Of a stretch of 64,000 nucleotides of DNA, positions 19,940 through 30,790 are shown one piece after another (within the stretch, counting starts at the first letter, position 1; each line of letters starts with the position of its first letter). A program made the translations under genes and the position numbers. The notes beneath the pieces were generated by a model. That model ran no database searches. It saw only the letters and a list, made by a program, of their open reading frames with translations, and was not told the origin of the DNA. Source of the DNA: Eurosta solidaginis (taxonomy: Eukaryota > Arthropoda > Insecta > Diptera > Tephritidae); NCBI RefSeq assembly GCF_040869045.1, contig NC_090322.1:191083477-191147476 (forward strand), given 5' to 3'.

Positions 19940-20375
19940 TGACATAACTGTAGGTTAGGTTAGGTTGAACTGGCCGGTCAATAAAGACCTCACATAGATT
20001 GAATGTGTCCATAGTATTACCAGAATTTGTTTGTCGATCAAACGGAAGAACCCCAATCAGATGCCAGAACATATGTTATATAATAACTCCGCCCTCTTGG
20101 CAAAACTAGCAGCTTTCTAGGATCCAGCTTAATTGCTGCCTCGAGATTTGCCAACTCTGCCGCTTCTAATAGCTGGAATCTTGACCTGGCGAGCGCAGGA
20201 CACGAACACAGAACGTGCTCAACTCTTTCTTCCTGCAGCTCACACTTCCTACACTTGCTGTTACTGACGAGACCTAATTTATAAGCATGTGATTCCAGAA
20301 GGCAGTGTCCATTCAGTATGCCCATTGTTCGCTCTAAGTAATTTGGTGTATGTTCCCTCACTCCATCCGTTGCCT
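19940..20375 (-). pseudogene. LINE ORF2 C-terminus (zinc-knuckle tail)
   Basis: A 107-codon minus frame contains ERTMGILNGHCLLESHAYKL, CRKCELQEERVEHVL, CSCPALARSR and LLEAAELANLEAA. A CxxC...HxxxxC tail after RNase H is characteristic of R1/LOA/I-type LINE ORF2 proteins. Only this tail is present, so the copy is strongly 5'-truncated. A related but more decayed copy is at 50560-50750 (MMGILTGNCHAIKLGLVSDS). The fragment begins next to an ATCGAT repeat. Confidence 0.75.
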
Positions 20376-21287
20376 ACAATTTACAATCTACACTTAAAAA
20401 ATTACATGCTTGATTTCCCTCTATCTTGAGAAAAAATGTTTACACAGCAGAAATCATTGGACAATTTCTTTTATGTCCGATTTACCAAGCTTTTTTTCTT
20501 TAACAATCGTTGCTTCAGCAGCACTTTTGTGATCTACACCCAAAAACCGATAGCAAAAAACTTATGACTAAAACAAGAAAACTAGACTGAAGGATTTGGC
20601 ATATTTAAAGCGCATCATTTACTTATTTGACACCAATCGAGGGAACACCAGGGCGTATGAGCAACTTTAACGCATTCACAAAATTTAGATATCAAAAGTT
20701 TTCGTTTCTAATTGGCAAAGTAGCATTTCCCAAGCTATTTATTTTGCCAATATACTAACATTTAGCTATTTATGTTTTATGTGCTTGCAGAAGTCAAACA
20801 TTTAGAACATGTAAGAATGCAGAAAATTAGTTATTTTTACGCTGCTTTAATTCGAACAATTTGAAAAGTCTCTGAAAAGTTGCATAGAAATAAAAATGCT
20901 TGAAATTTTATTTTGGTTTCTGCTGAACTAAAAACATTTTCATACACACAAACACATTTGTACATAGAAACTTAGGCAAATACTTAAGAAAAGTACCAGC
21001 AATATTTAGCAGATGCTTCGGATTTTAATTAGGAAATATTGGGGTTAAGATTTCTTCACAAATGTGTTGCTGACAGATCATAAGAGAGGATTTTACAAGC
21101 AAACTTCGTGTTTCAGAAAACTAAATTTTGGAACACATTTACTTATTTACGTACATATATCGCTATAAATATAGCTAAGTCACCTACATATGTACATACA
21201 AACTGAAACATGCATTGCTTAGCACGTCCAGAAACAATTTTTAAGTTAAATGCAACTAACTGAGTTTTCAGCCAAATTAAATAAAGA
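20376..21287. other. Unassigned stretch
   Basis: No recognised protein, RNA or shared repeat. There is a run of ATG-rich short words around 20930-21200 with (ACAT)-like microsatellite texture. Confidence 0.3.
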
Positions 21288-22944
21288 ACAATGCTAAGTT
21301 CGGGTGTAACCGAACATTACATACTCAGCTGAAAGCTTTGGAGACAAAATGAGGGAAAATCACCATGTAGGAAAATGAACCTATGGTAATCCTGGAATGT
21401 GTTTATATGACATGGGTATCAAATGTAAGGTATTAAAGAGTATTTTAAAAGGGAGTGGGCCTTAGTTGTATAGGTGGACGCCTTTTCCAGATATCGCCAT
21501 AAAGGTGAATCAGGGGTGACTCTATAATGTGTTTGTACGATATGGGTATCAAATTAAAGGTATTAATGAGGGTTTTAAAAGGGAGTGGCCCTTAGTTGTA
21601 TATGTGAAGGTGTTTTCCAGATATCGACCTAAATGTGGACCAGGGGGACCCAGAACATCATCTGCCGGGTACCGCTAATATATTTATAAATGTAATACCA
21701 CGAACAGTATTCCTGCCAGGATTCCAAGGGTCCAAGGGCTTTTGATTTCGCCCTGCAGAACTTTTTCATTTTCTTCTACTTAATATGGTAGGTGTCACAC
21801 CCTTTTTCCAAAGTTTTTTCTTAAGTCAAAAAGCCAATACAATTACCATATTTCATCCCTTTTTTCGTACTTGGCATAGAATTATGGCATTTTTTTCATG
21901 TTTCGTAATTTTCGATATCGAAAAAGTGGGCGTGGTCGCAGTCGGATTTCGGCCACTTTTATACCAAGAGAAAGTGAGTTCAGATAAGTACGTGAACTAA
22001 GTTTAGTAAAGATATATCGGTTTTTGCTCAAGTTATCTTATTAAGGACCGAGCGGAAGGACAGACGGTCGACTGTGTATAAAAACTGGGCGTGGCTTCAA
22101 CCGATTTCGCCCATTTTCACGGAAAAGAGTTACCGTCATATAATCTATGTCTCTACCAAATTTCACAGCGATTGGTAAATTTTTGTTCGGCATTAAAAGT
22201 ATTTTAGACAAATTAAATGAAAAAGGGCGGAGCCACACCCATTTTGAAAGTTTCTTTTATTTTTGTATTTTGTTGCACACTGGAGTTGAATGTTGACATA
22301 ATTTACTTATATACTGTAAAGATTTTTTGTTAAAATTTGACTTTTAAAAATTTTTATTTAAAAAGTGGGATCAGATTTTGCTAATTTTTATTAAGCACAC
22401 ATATAGTAATAGGAGTAACGTTCCTGCCAAATTTCATCATGATATCTTCAACGACTGCCAAAATACAGCTTGCAAAACTTTTAAATTACCTTCTTTTAAA
22501 AGTGGGCGGTGTCACGCCCATTGTCCAAAATTTTACTAAGCTTCTATTCTGCGTCATAAGTTCAACTCACCTACCAAATTTCATCGCTTTATCTGTCTTT
22601 GGTAATGAATTATTGCACTTTTTCGGTTTTTCGAAATTTTCGATATCGAAAAAGTGGGCGTGGTTATAGTCCGATATCGTTCATTTTAAATAACGATCTG
22701 AGATTAAGGCCCGGGAACCTACATACAAAATTTCATCACGATACCTCAAAATTTATTCAAGTTATCGTGTTAACGGACAGACGGACGGACGGACGGACAG
22801 ACCTAAATCAAATTTTTTTTCGATACTAATGAATTTGATATATGGAAGTCTATATCTATCTTGATTCCTTTATACCTGTACAACCAACCGTTATCCAATC
22901 AAAGTTAATATAATCTGTGTGCAAAGCACGCTGAGTATAAAAAT
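21288..22944 (-). mobile_element. Helitron-like (DINE-1/mini-me type) copy 1
   Basis: On the plus strand it begins with the hairpin end GTTCGGGTGTAACCGAAC and CATACTCAGCTGAAAGC. It then has about two ~130-bp units (AAAAGGGAGTGGGCCTTAG), a conserved core (GAAAAAGTGGGCGTGGTC; GGAAGGACAGACGGTCG; CCATTTTGAAAG), a GACGGACGGACGGACGGACA microsatellite and the other end GCACGCTGAGTATAA. Strand is assigned by treating the hairpin side as the 3' end, as in Helitrons. The terminal CAAGTAAGGAAGG is missing here, so this copy is slightly truncated. No protein is coded; short frames recur only because copies are similar. Confidence 0.8.
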
Positions 22945-23289
22945 ATGTAGCGTTTCAATTGTTTGTTCGTGCATGTATTTGTACTGGAACATACACATGT
23001 ATACATTTGTAAGTTTTTATACGCATTAGTGCACCAGAAGCTTGTATTTGCTGCTAAATTTTTTGTGTATTTTCGACTTTTCCACTGAAATGCTGAAAAT
23101 GCAAAAAAAAAATGCTGACAAAGCTAAATTTTCAAGCAAAGCTTCATTTCACTCATGACTTCCTAAAATACTGGCTAAGTTTTTCAGAGGAACACAATTT
23201 TTTAATAGAAAAAGTAAAAAAATTGTAAGTGAAACCTCCTCCTTCACTGAGACTAATAATATTCTATCGAAGATTTATAAGTTAGATTA
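22945..23289. other. Unassigned stretch
   Basis: AT-rich, no recognised feature, with a short A run at 23104-23112. Confidence 0.3.
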
Positions 23290-24733
23290 GTTTCTCCGGT
23301 AGGGGAAGGTCACCTGGACAGCATGATGGTCCATTGTGTAACCCCATAAGATAACAGTTAGGTAAGTTATAACTATTTAGAGAACCGTTGCGTGGCAACG
23401 ACGTTGCTTCGTATTAGATCGATCTTGACCCTGAATTAGCCATAGTGAGCCAAGACGGAAATAGTTTCGCGTATGGAAACTGCTGGACATTCAAGGATAA
23501 AGTGTCTCCATAATTCCAAGTCGTTATTCCTCCTCCATGCAGTTGCAGCAAGAGGAGTTTTCCAGTGTATATAGATATACCGTATGGACTCACCATCGGA
23601 AGATGAGCCTTAGTGAACCCAATAATTTCAGGCCAAAAGGATCCCACTACTCTGCAACAGCTACCGCCGCGTTTGCTAAGATGCCTGAAGATCTATATGT
23701 TTATGAAGAGGCCACAGTTGGCTAGGGGTACCGTATTCCCTAGAGCCATCTATATTCGATTCAGTTGTACCCATGCGCGGTAGGAGGTTCACGTTACAGT
23801 TGTCAGGTATATTGCTATGTCTAGGAACCCAGAAGATAGTAATATTTAAATATAGTACATTAGATCGCACCACAGCTGATCTTAGGGCTCTAACCGAAAT
23901 ACCTTCGCATCCTTTGTGCGGTAGCCTCGCTTAAAAGATGCTGCAGTGATTACGCAGCTTAAACATACGACTTACATCGCACTATTGACAGAAATCCATT
24001 CAACCTTCTTATCCATCTTCGATCCATCCGTGAACTAGTTAATCATTGCCCCATATTCATTCCCTTATCCACTCATTTGTTAAATGGATGAGCATTGTGA
24101 TGCTTGTACTGGGGCAGTTGTTGTCACGCAATAAGCTTTCTTGTCTCAGATAAAGTCAAGGTTTGTAAGAATGCTGGATCGCCCTTGATAAGAAAGCCCA
24201 TAGCCTATGGCAAGAAGCCTGATCAGTGACCGTGCTGATCGTTGTACTAACACTAACATTATGGTAAAACCCTCTAAGTGCGTCCCACCAGACCTCAGTA
24301 CTATTTAGCAAGATCAGTTTGACTTTCACTTCATAAAACCATTGTATTACCCTTTGGTGGGAGTCCCCAACTTTTACCGGAGTCATTCGATGCCTCTTAG
24401 CGCAATTCTCCAAATTTGCGATCTAGGGGAGTTTCCTGTCCAATCAAATTCTCAGACACTTGACCCATCTAGAGTTCTTCGGTCGTGAGAATAGCTTATT
24501 TTATTTTGATATGGACTGTTACGAAAGTCCTCAATTCCCAAAAAAAAAAAAAAACGTTAGGTGCTCCTGCTTATCACGGGATATATACACTATGAAGGTA
24601 GGTATAACTGCTGTGGCCCAGATTTCCCTAGCACCTTATGAAAAGCCGTTATGATACCGCACAAGTTTAACAGAAGTGTTTGGCATCCTATTTCAGATTA
24701 TCTTCCAGAGTTTTCAGAACATAGTCTCTGAAA
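23290..24733 (-). pseudogene. R1/LOA-like LINE ORF2, RT thumb and RNase H (very decayed)
   Basis: From high to low coordinates the minus strand gives a thumb-like segment (STEVWWDALRGFY near 24300), then an RNase H block ITIFWVPRHSNIPDNC near 23820 (family pattern WVPGHxxIxGN; the Gly is Arg here) and RRGTT-like RMGTTESN. A C-terminal region with Cys pairs in other frames (about 23414-23647) follows. Stops and shifts are frequent. It continues the fragment at 25065-26600, from which it is separated by an inverted-arm retroposon at 24746-25052. RNase H would remove the RNA template strand during retrotransposition. Confidence 0.65.
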
Positions 24734-24745
24734 GATCTTAGACGT

Positions 24746-25052
24746 TAACAATTTTTGTTGTTATATCGGCCTACTGATTTGTAGGAGCGCGGGTTCGAAT
24801 CGAGCTCAAGGCCTAACAATAATTATTTTATCATTATTATTGTTATGATAAGTTTTTTCTTAATTGCAAATTTTATTAAATTAGAATAGAAAAAAGAAAA
24901 AATTTAGACAACTGCCAAAGCTCGTTGTATAGATCCATTTCGGGAACTGCTAAATTCCTTCATCGGCAACGTTTAGATTAAAAAAAAACTTATCATAACA
25001 ATAATAATGATAAAATAATTATTGTTAGGCCTTGAGCTCGATTCAAACCCGC
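24746..25052. mobile_element. Inverted-arm tRNA-like retroposon with 12-bp target duplication
   Basis: Flanked by GATCTTAGACGT at 24734-24745 and 25053-25064. Inside, arms 24789-24857 and 24984-25052 are near-perfect reverse complements (about 69 bases: GCGGGTTCGAATCGAGCTCA, then AGGCCTAACAATAATTATTT and so on). Each arm contains an RNA polymerase III B box, GGTTCGAATC or GGTTTGAATC. The left arm is preceded by CCTACTGATTTGTAGG, an anticodon-arm-like hairpin. The loop holds GATGAAGGAATTTAGCAGTT on the other strand. The single pair of target duplications shows the whole inverted structure inserted at once. Confidence 0.82.
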
Positions 25053-25064
25053 GATCTTAGACGT

Positions 25065-26600
25065 ATTTTATCTAAAGCAGGAGATTTATTTACACAGAAA
25101 GTTTCTTTGGTAGTTACGGCCCCTGATCTACTTAGTAAGCTTCTTGTTCCATTTTTCATTGCAGCCTAGCCATGTTGCTCTTAAAATTACACAGCTCGTA
25201 GTGCTCTTTCTTGTACTATTTCACTTTTCCTGAGCTTTGTACACATAAAAGTTTCAAGTTCCCCCTCCCCCCCCCCCTTTGCGTGTCCTTAGGACTGCTG
25301 GTTATTCTCTCACTTCTTGTCAGCTCAATAGCCATATCATTTTTTCGATTCCCCTATGACTCGACACTGAAACAACTGATATTTCAGGAGTGTCGGCTAA
25401 TGCAGGTAGAAGTTGCTTGCATTCTCCTACTACATTTGGGCTAGTTAGAGGCGCAGCTACTACCGTTGGTGGTGCTTTTCTCTTAAATACGTTCCAGATT
25501 CGTCATTGTACGACCTTCTTACTTCCTCCTTTTCTACTGACATCGGATTCTATCGAGTTGCCGAAAGCGCCTTCGGCCAGAGTTGTTTATTTAGAAAAGA
25601 TATCTTCACTATTCGCACCCTTATTGCATATCAAGAAATTTCTCAAGTAATTTTAACACGAAAGATGTTGGACTTTTTGGCCTGAAATCTTTGGCCAGCC
25701 CATACCCCCTATATCCCGACTCCGGATAAAAACCACACTTTTTTCATCCACGAGCACGGAATGTGGCTTTGCGAATGAAAAATATTTATTTTAGCTACTT
25801 TACTATGCCTTTTGTAGTCTTTTGCAGCATAGGGCAAATACCGACTATATGGCGAGAATCTATTTATTGTCCAGACAACTTTATCTTCTCCCAGATACTG
25901 TCCTATTAGTACCTCACTTGCTTCCTCCGGCACCGTTTTTGTTATTTGCAACACCGTTCCGGGGACATTCGGAAAAGAGCATTTATAAGAATGTTAAGGG
26001 TTTAAGCTGATGACCCTGCCCGTTTTCCATCTGCGCACTTGAAAAAAGGCTTATTTGAATAGTCGTTTGCTAGCATGGACTCTATATGTTCGCAACTTTC
26101 TCGCCAGGAGTTTATTCTTGCTCTGGTCTTATGCTCTTGCATGAATGTTCTATACTCCTGAAAGTCACATTTTGAATGGCACTCGCTGAGGATCGGCATC
26201 TCCAAGGTTGTTATCCCGCCAGGCCGGGAAGGTTTTTCGGCTTCTTGACTGAAAGCTTTTTTTCACTTTACGCGGCTATCTATTTTATATGAAGATGTGT
26301 GTCTGATTTCAACACAGCCAATCACTGGCCATCCCGTTGCAGAGTTGACTCCGAGATGCTTGTTTTGAATTTTTGGAGCAGTACTTTAGTTTCACTATCC
26401 CAGTCTATTACGAATAGGACCATACTATGATCAGAATTTGAGATCTTTTTCGACAGCTCCCAGTTCCTTACTGACAGGCTCTTGGTATCAGTTCCTATCG
26501 GGATAGCTACTTTAAATCTTTCGGAAAACCCACCAATATTGCTTATACTGTTTAACCATATTATCTGAGGAGTTGTGAGACCAATCAGATAAATCATTGT
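25065..26600 (-). pseudogene. R1/LOA-like LINE ORF2, endonuclease to RT (very decayed)
   Basis: The minus frame 26597-26322 carries the end of an EEP endonuclease: SLSVRNWELSKKISNSDHSM, with the catalytic SDH intact. The frame 26205-26002 reads CDFQEYRTFMQEHKTRARIN and SWRESCEHIESML, the typical linker between endonuclease and RT. Below that (25954-25200) I cannot align RT motifs with confidence. A C9 homopolymer (about 25269) and many stops confirm decay. It continues into 23290-24733, giving one element of about 3 kb without UTRs. Confidence 0.65.
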
Positions 26601-26786
26601 TATATTATTTTCGCTAACCTTAGGTCAACAGAAATCTCACAGGCAGATAAACATACACACAAGGTTTTATGCGGGCATGTGAGAATGTATGGTACAAATC
26701 TCACAAGAGATATAACATTTCTTTAAACATTTGTATGTACATACGTTGTTTGCTATTGCAACAGTTGCCGAATATCTACTGCTGTA

Positions 26787-27564
26787 CACTGAAAGAAATG
26801 GTGCTAGTAAAATCAACAAATCGGTTCTGTTGTTCTTGACTTAACGGAGATTCGGTGAAATTGATCGAATTATAGTTAATTCGACCGAGTTCTTTGTCAA
26901 GCGGACAAATTAGTTTAGTCATTTCAACAGAAGAGAAATTGTCGCTCTTAAGTTAACAAAATTCTGTAAAATTGAAAGATTCCTAATCAATCTAACTGAT
27001 TTTTTTGTTAACTCAACTGATCTCACTGGTCATTTCAACAGTCAATACATGAGCAAATTTCAAAGAGAATTTTACGCTCACTGCGCTCTCTACTTTGTAC
27101 ATATGTACGCTGTGTACTATATGTATGCACATATTTACGTATGTATATGGCGGCCGCCATGGTGTGATGGTAGCGTGCTCCACCTACCACACCGAAGACC
27201 CTGGTTTCACACCCCGAGCAAAGCAACATAAAAATTTTAGAAATAAGGTTTTTCAATTAGTAGAAAATTTTCCTAAGGGGGGTCGCCCCCCGGCACTGTT
27301 CGGCAAGCATTCCGGGTGTATTTCTGCCATGAAAAGTTCTCAGTGAAAATTCATCTGCCTTGCAAATGCCGCAACATAGGTACTTTCGTACAAAGCTGTC
27401 GCAACAACTTTTTTTGTTCATTTGACTACTAAAGCGGTCAATTACGAATCAACGATTTGTGCGCAGTTGATTCAACATCTTGTTGCGATGGATAAAAATT
27501 GACAAGAATTTCGGTTGAATTAACCCGTATTCCGGTTGATTTTACCAGTCCTTTTCTTCCAGTG
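26787..27564. mobile_element. TIR element (CACTG...CAGTG) flanked by TA
   Basis: Left end CACTGAAAGAAATGGTGCTA then GTAAAATCAACAAATCGG; right end on the opposite strand CACTGGAAGAAAAGGACTGG then TAAAATCAACCGG. TA dinucleotides lie immediately outside (26785-26786 and 27565-27566). The inner sequence is full of TTCAACNG/GTTAACTNAAC words, a likely subterminal repeat field. There is no transposase. A SINE is nested at 27149-27370; without it the element is about 556 bp. A TA target fits Tc1/mariner-type MITEs, but a two-base duplication is weak evidence. Confidence 0.7.
27149..27370 (+). mobile_element. tRNA-Gly-like SINE, copy 3
   Basis: Starts GGCGGCCGCCATGGTGTGAT, with anticodon region CACCTACCACACC, a degraded B box (GGTTTCACACC), and body AAGCAACATAAAAATTTTAG, GGGGTCGCCCCCCGGC and TTCTGCCATGAAAAGTTCTC. 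It stops after CTTGCAAATGCCG, so it is 3'-truncated. It lies inside the TIR element at 26787-27564. Confidence 0.85.
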
Positions 27565-27566
27565 TA

Positions 27567-28114
27567 AATTTCCTGCTGTATCTACTACACAAAAGGCATT
27601 GGGTCCCAGAAGATATACACAATCAATATGACTCTTTAGAGTTAACCTCTATAGAGAGAAACATTGTGTGGTATGATGAATGGTTTATGTATTCGCAACA
27701 CAAATATAAACTTTTTATGAGTACTAGCGAAATACAAAATTTCAGCTGAAGAAGATACTGCTGAGCGGGAAAACAATGGCAATGCCATGGGAAGAGAAAC
27801 AAAGAAATGTATTGTGGTGAATAATAAAATATGATTTATTTGTTTATTTCAAGCAAATTTGCATATATTTGTGCAACAATAATTTTGATAAATTTAATTA
27901 AAGTAAATATTAAAATTGTGATTCTTTGTGTTACGGTCGTCGTTAATTAACATTTTAATACACTAAAACTTCAAAGCGTAATCTTAACTTCAACCCCTAT
28001 GCCAGTGTCTTGCCGTCTCCTTTTACAATCAAGACCAAAATTTTTGTATGTGATACTACCGTAAATTAAAATATTGCTGATTTTGGGCATTAGAAAGCAA
28101 ACAAATTTATTTAA
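27567..28114. other. Unassigned stretch
   Basis: AT-rich with no recognised family; only short AT-rich words. Confidence 0.3.
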
Positions 28115-29110
28115 CTAATTAATTTAACAAATCCTCATGTTGACTTCTGTGCGATACCGCTAACGTATCTTTGATAGCTGGCAACAATTGTTAACACCAA
28201 AGGAATTAATATCGTTTTCCACCCGGGCCTTGCTGCAGCAGAATAAAGGCCACTTGTTGCTGTTGTAGCGATGGCGACCGCTCGCTTGCTCTTCTTCTGT
28301 AGTCGTCTTCCGTTAAATGCCTTTTCGAGCATCATCTTCCATTCGCATTATAGGGGCTAGCCAGCATACGCGTTATGTTATAAATCGCTGAACTATTATC
28401 ACTATCATTAAATCTTATTCAGTACTGAGTTTTTTTTAAGCGGGGATTACCCCTATTGCTTTAATTTATTTAATAATTTGGGAAAACTTTAAACAACGTG
28501 ACATCAGGACGGACAAGGCGACAGCTGTTTCAATTATAACTTTTTTAAATCTCTTCAAAGCCTTTTCTCCCGGGAGAGGGAATCGAACCCGCACTCCTAC
28601 GATGGTTGAAGTGTTATAAACGCATTCACCCACGTCATGCCTTAGTTGTTGTAAACCTTATCTCAATTGCCTTCCTTTCATTTTTTCTTTTATTCATAGT
28701 CCATACTTCGTATGGCATCATATAGTAAAGTTATGCGTTGGTAAGGTGGTTTCAGAGAAACTTGGTGTTGAAGAGATTTGAAAAAGGTATAATCGAAAGA
28801 GCTGTCGCCTTGTCCATCCTGATGTCACGTTGTTTAAACCTATTCAGTACTGTGCCTCACCATCGCGCAAAAATCCAAAAATTCATAAACCTTTTCTCGC
28901 GAACATATTCAGAGCCGCCTCATCAAATGCTGTTTTTCGTTTGCCGCGAGTGGACTTAAAATTCTCAATTCCATTTGCCATTGATCAATTGCCAGTTGTT
29001 CAGCCTGATGCTGTTGTTTGTGTTAATGTGGGTTCTAAGATAAACGAGTTTCTTTACTATTTCGTAATTATGGCTGCCGAGAGTGGCGTGGTTTTCACGT
29101 TAAAAATGAG
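28115..29110 (-). pseudogene. LINE-C ORF2 fragment (same family as 36425-37760)
   Basis: On the minus strand, 29110-28905 reads in pieces GSHNYEIVKKLVYLRTHINT (family pattern NFEVVKEFVYLG), and 28400-28115 corresponds to the 3' end of the ORF and UTR, with the ACACCAAAGGAATTAATAT and TCCACC blocks shared with 36490-36540 and 52730-52760. The two parts are separated by the inverted-arm retroposon 28428-28840, which duplicated TATTCAGTACTG. Frames are broken throughout. The family resembles the RT remnant at 1395-1935. Confidence 0.65.
28428..28840. mobile_element. Second inverted-arm tRNA-like retroposon, 12-bp target duplication
   Basis: Flanked by TATTCAGTACTG at 28416-28427 and 28841-28852. 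The minus strand carries a tRNA-like head (about 28640-28560: GGCATGACGTGGGTGAATGC, then GTAGGAGTGCGGGTTCGATT, a strong B box), a body (TTTGAAGAGATTTAAAAAAG, GCTGTCGCCTTGTCCGTCCT, TGATGTCACGTTGTTTAAAG) and an A8 tail next to the left duplication. The same body occurs inverted at 28768-28838 on the plus strand, against the right duplication. GTAGGAGYGCGGGTTCGA is shared with the element at 24746, linking the two. Confidence 0.85.
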
Positions 29111-29221
29111 CTGATGCCAGCAGGTACTACGCTTTGTCCTCAAACTCGTGCTTTTTTTTCTCAATTTGGATTAAGCAGCCTTACGTCGCGGGGGTTCAGG
29201 CCGTTGATAACAATGTTATCA

Positions 29222-30790
29222 GATTATGCCAAGCTCAGAATTTTCAATTTAAATTCGAAAATTTACATTTTAGATTCAGAAAGTTACAATTCAAGTTCAG
29301 AATTTCCAATATAAGTTCAGAAAATTATTACTCAAGTTCAGATAAGTACATTTTAATTTCAGAAAATAAAAATTTAAGATCAGAAATTCCAATTTAAGTT
29401 CAGAAATTAACAATTCAGATTCATAAAGTTACAATTCAAGTTCAGAATTTCGAATTTAAGTTCAGAAAATTACATCTCAATTTCAGAAAATAAAAATTCA
29501 AGTTCAGAATTCCAATTTGAGTTCAGAAATTAACAATTCAGATTCATAAAGTTACAACTCAAGTTCAAAATTTCCAATTTAAGTTCAGAAAATTATAATT
29601 CAAGTTCAGAAAATTACAATTCATGTTCTGAAAATTTGTCAGGTATTTTTTCTTTCATCTAATGGAAATAAATGTATGTATAAATGTTTAGCGCTAATTA
29701 TTTGATGCATGATTATGAAGGCTCACTATCTGTTAAGGAAGCATGGGACTTCTTAACTCATTCAAATCAATTTTGCTCACAGCAAAGAAAAAAACCGCTT
29801 TCTTTCCTCTCTTCCACTCTCTTTTCTGCTCATAAAAATCAGTTCATCCAACTATATTCTAAGGTGCTCAACCATTGATCTGCATTGAGTATGGCAGCAG
29901 TGACGACGAAGATATGACCCCCAGTGGGTTAGGCGGTCAGAGTATACCCGCGGTAGGTATGCCTGTCGTAGCACGCGACTAAAATACCAGATTCAAGGGG
30001 CTGTATAGTGCAACCCTTCAGGTTCAATATACAGCTTCTCCAAACCCAATTGTCAACCTCACCTATCCGCGGCGAATCCTGTTTCACTAACAGACGAGGC
30101 TCTGGTCCATGAGGAGCTTGGGGTAGGGAGGGAGGTATGGCCTGAAGGTTTAATGTGGCTATATAAATCGTTCCCGAGATAGTCGGGCTAGCACCTTAAT
30201 GGTGCTGTGTTACCGGAGCGTTCCGGATCTGTATCCTACAAAGGACCATCACATCGATAACACTCCCCAAAGCCTTCGGGGAGCAACCTTATCGCTACAA
30301 CAACAACAACAACAGCGTCCACACTCCCGCAAATAACGTAATGTGTCCACCTGCCCCTCGTAACTCTGAGGGGGTCTCTCCCTTCCACTGCTTCCAAACT
30401 GTGGTGTCGAATGAAGTACTTTCATGGCCGGTGCGTCTTTATGCACTTGTTGCAAACAGTTATCCTCCGTTTGATTTCTTAGCTCGGGATGTACACACCT
30501 TGGAAAAACTTGGGTTACAATATATCCAAGCCACGATTGTCAACGAAGCATCAACACTTCCGCACGTAACAGGTAAGCATTACATTACGTAGTACGAATT
30601 GGAATAACTTTTAAAAAATAACACCGTGCTTATAAACTTCTCAATTTGAATTGTATTTTTCTGAACTTGAAATGTAATTTTCTGAAGTTGAATTTTAATT
30701 TTCTGAACCTGAACTGTAATTTTCTGAATTTCTAAATTTGAATTGCAATTTTCTGAATTTGAGTTGTTAATTTCTGAACTTAAACTGGAA
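29222..30790. mobile_element. Foldback-like element with minisatellite arms
   Basis: Left arm 29222-29640: about 20 variants of a ~21-base unit, AAGTTCAGAAAATTACAATT, with a ~130-bp higher-order repeat (CAGATTCATAAAGTTACAA appears twice, about 29416 and 29549). Right arm 30625-30790: the same unit reversed (ATTTTCTGAACTTGAAATGT). About 1 kb lies between, including a (CAA)n-tailed retroposon and an unrecognised open frame. Long inverted arms built of short tandem repeats are the hallmark of Foldback/Galileo elements in Drosophila; whether this belongs there is inference. No terminal duplication was found. Confidence 0.65.
29885..30315 (+). mobile_element. (CAA)n-tailed retroposon, copy 2 (longest)
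   Basis: The longest of three copies: it starts near GACCCCCAGTGGGTTAGGCG, then GTATACCCGCGGTAGGTATG and CCTGTCGTA, CCCAATTGTCAACCTCACCT, GAGGCTCTGG, GGCCTGAAGGTTTAATGTGG, GTTACCGGAGCGTTCCGGAT, CATCGATAACACTCCCCAAA, GCCTTCGGGGAGCAAC. It ends in ACAACAACAACAACAACAG (30297-30315). No clear polymerase III A box is visible, so it may be the 3' end of a LINE instead of a SINE. It lies inside the foldback-like element. Confidence 0.72.

Noticed and set aside
22439..22829. Recurrent short open frames (STTAKLQLAKLLNYLLLKVG and similar) in all Helitron-like copies
   Set aside because: They recur because the elements are copies. They have no known domain, lie on either strand, and overlap the repeats GTGGGCGG...CCGCCCAC, so I do not call them genes.
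28560..28645. tRNA-like sequence with a strong B box as a real tRNA gene
   Set aside because: No proper acceptor or anticodon stem pairing, it continues into a retroposon body with A tail, and it lies inside a 12-bp target duplication.
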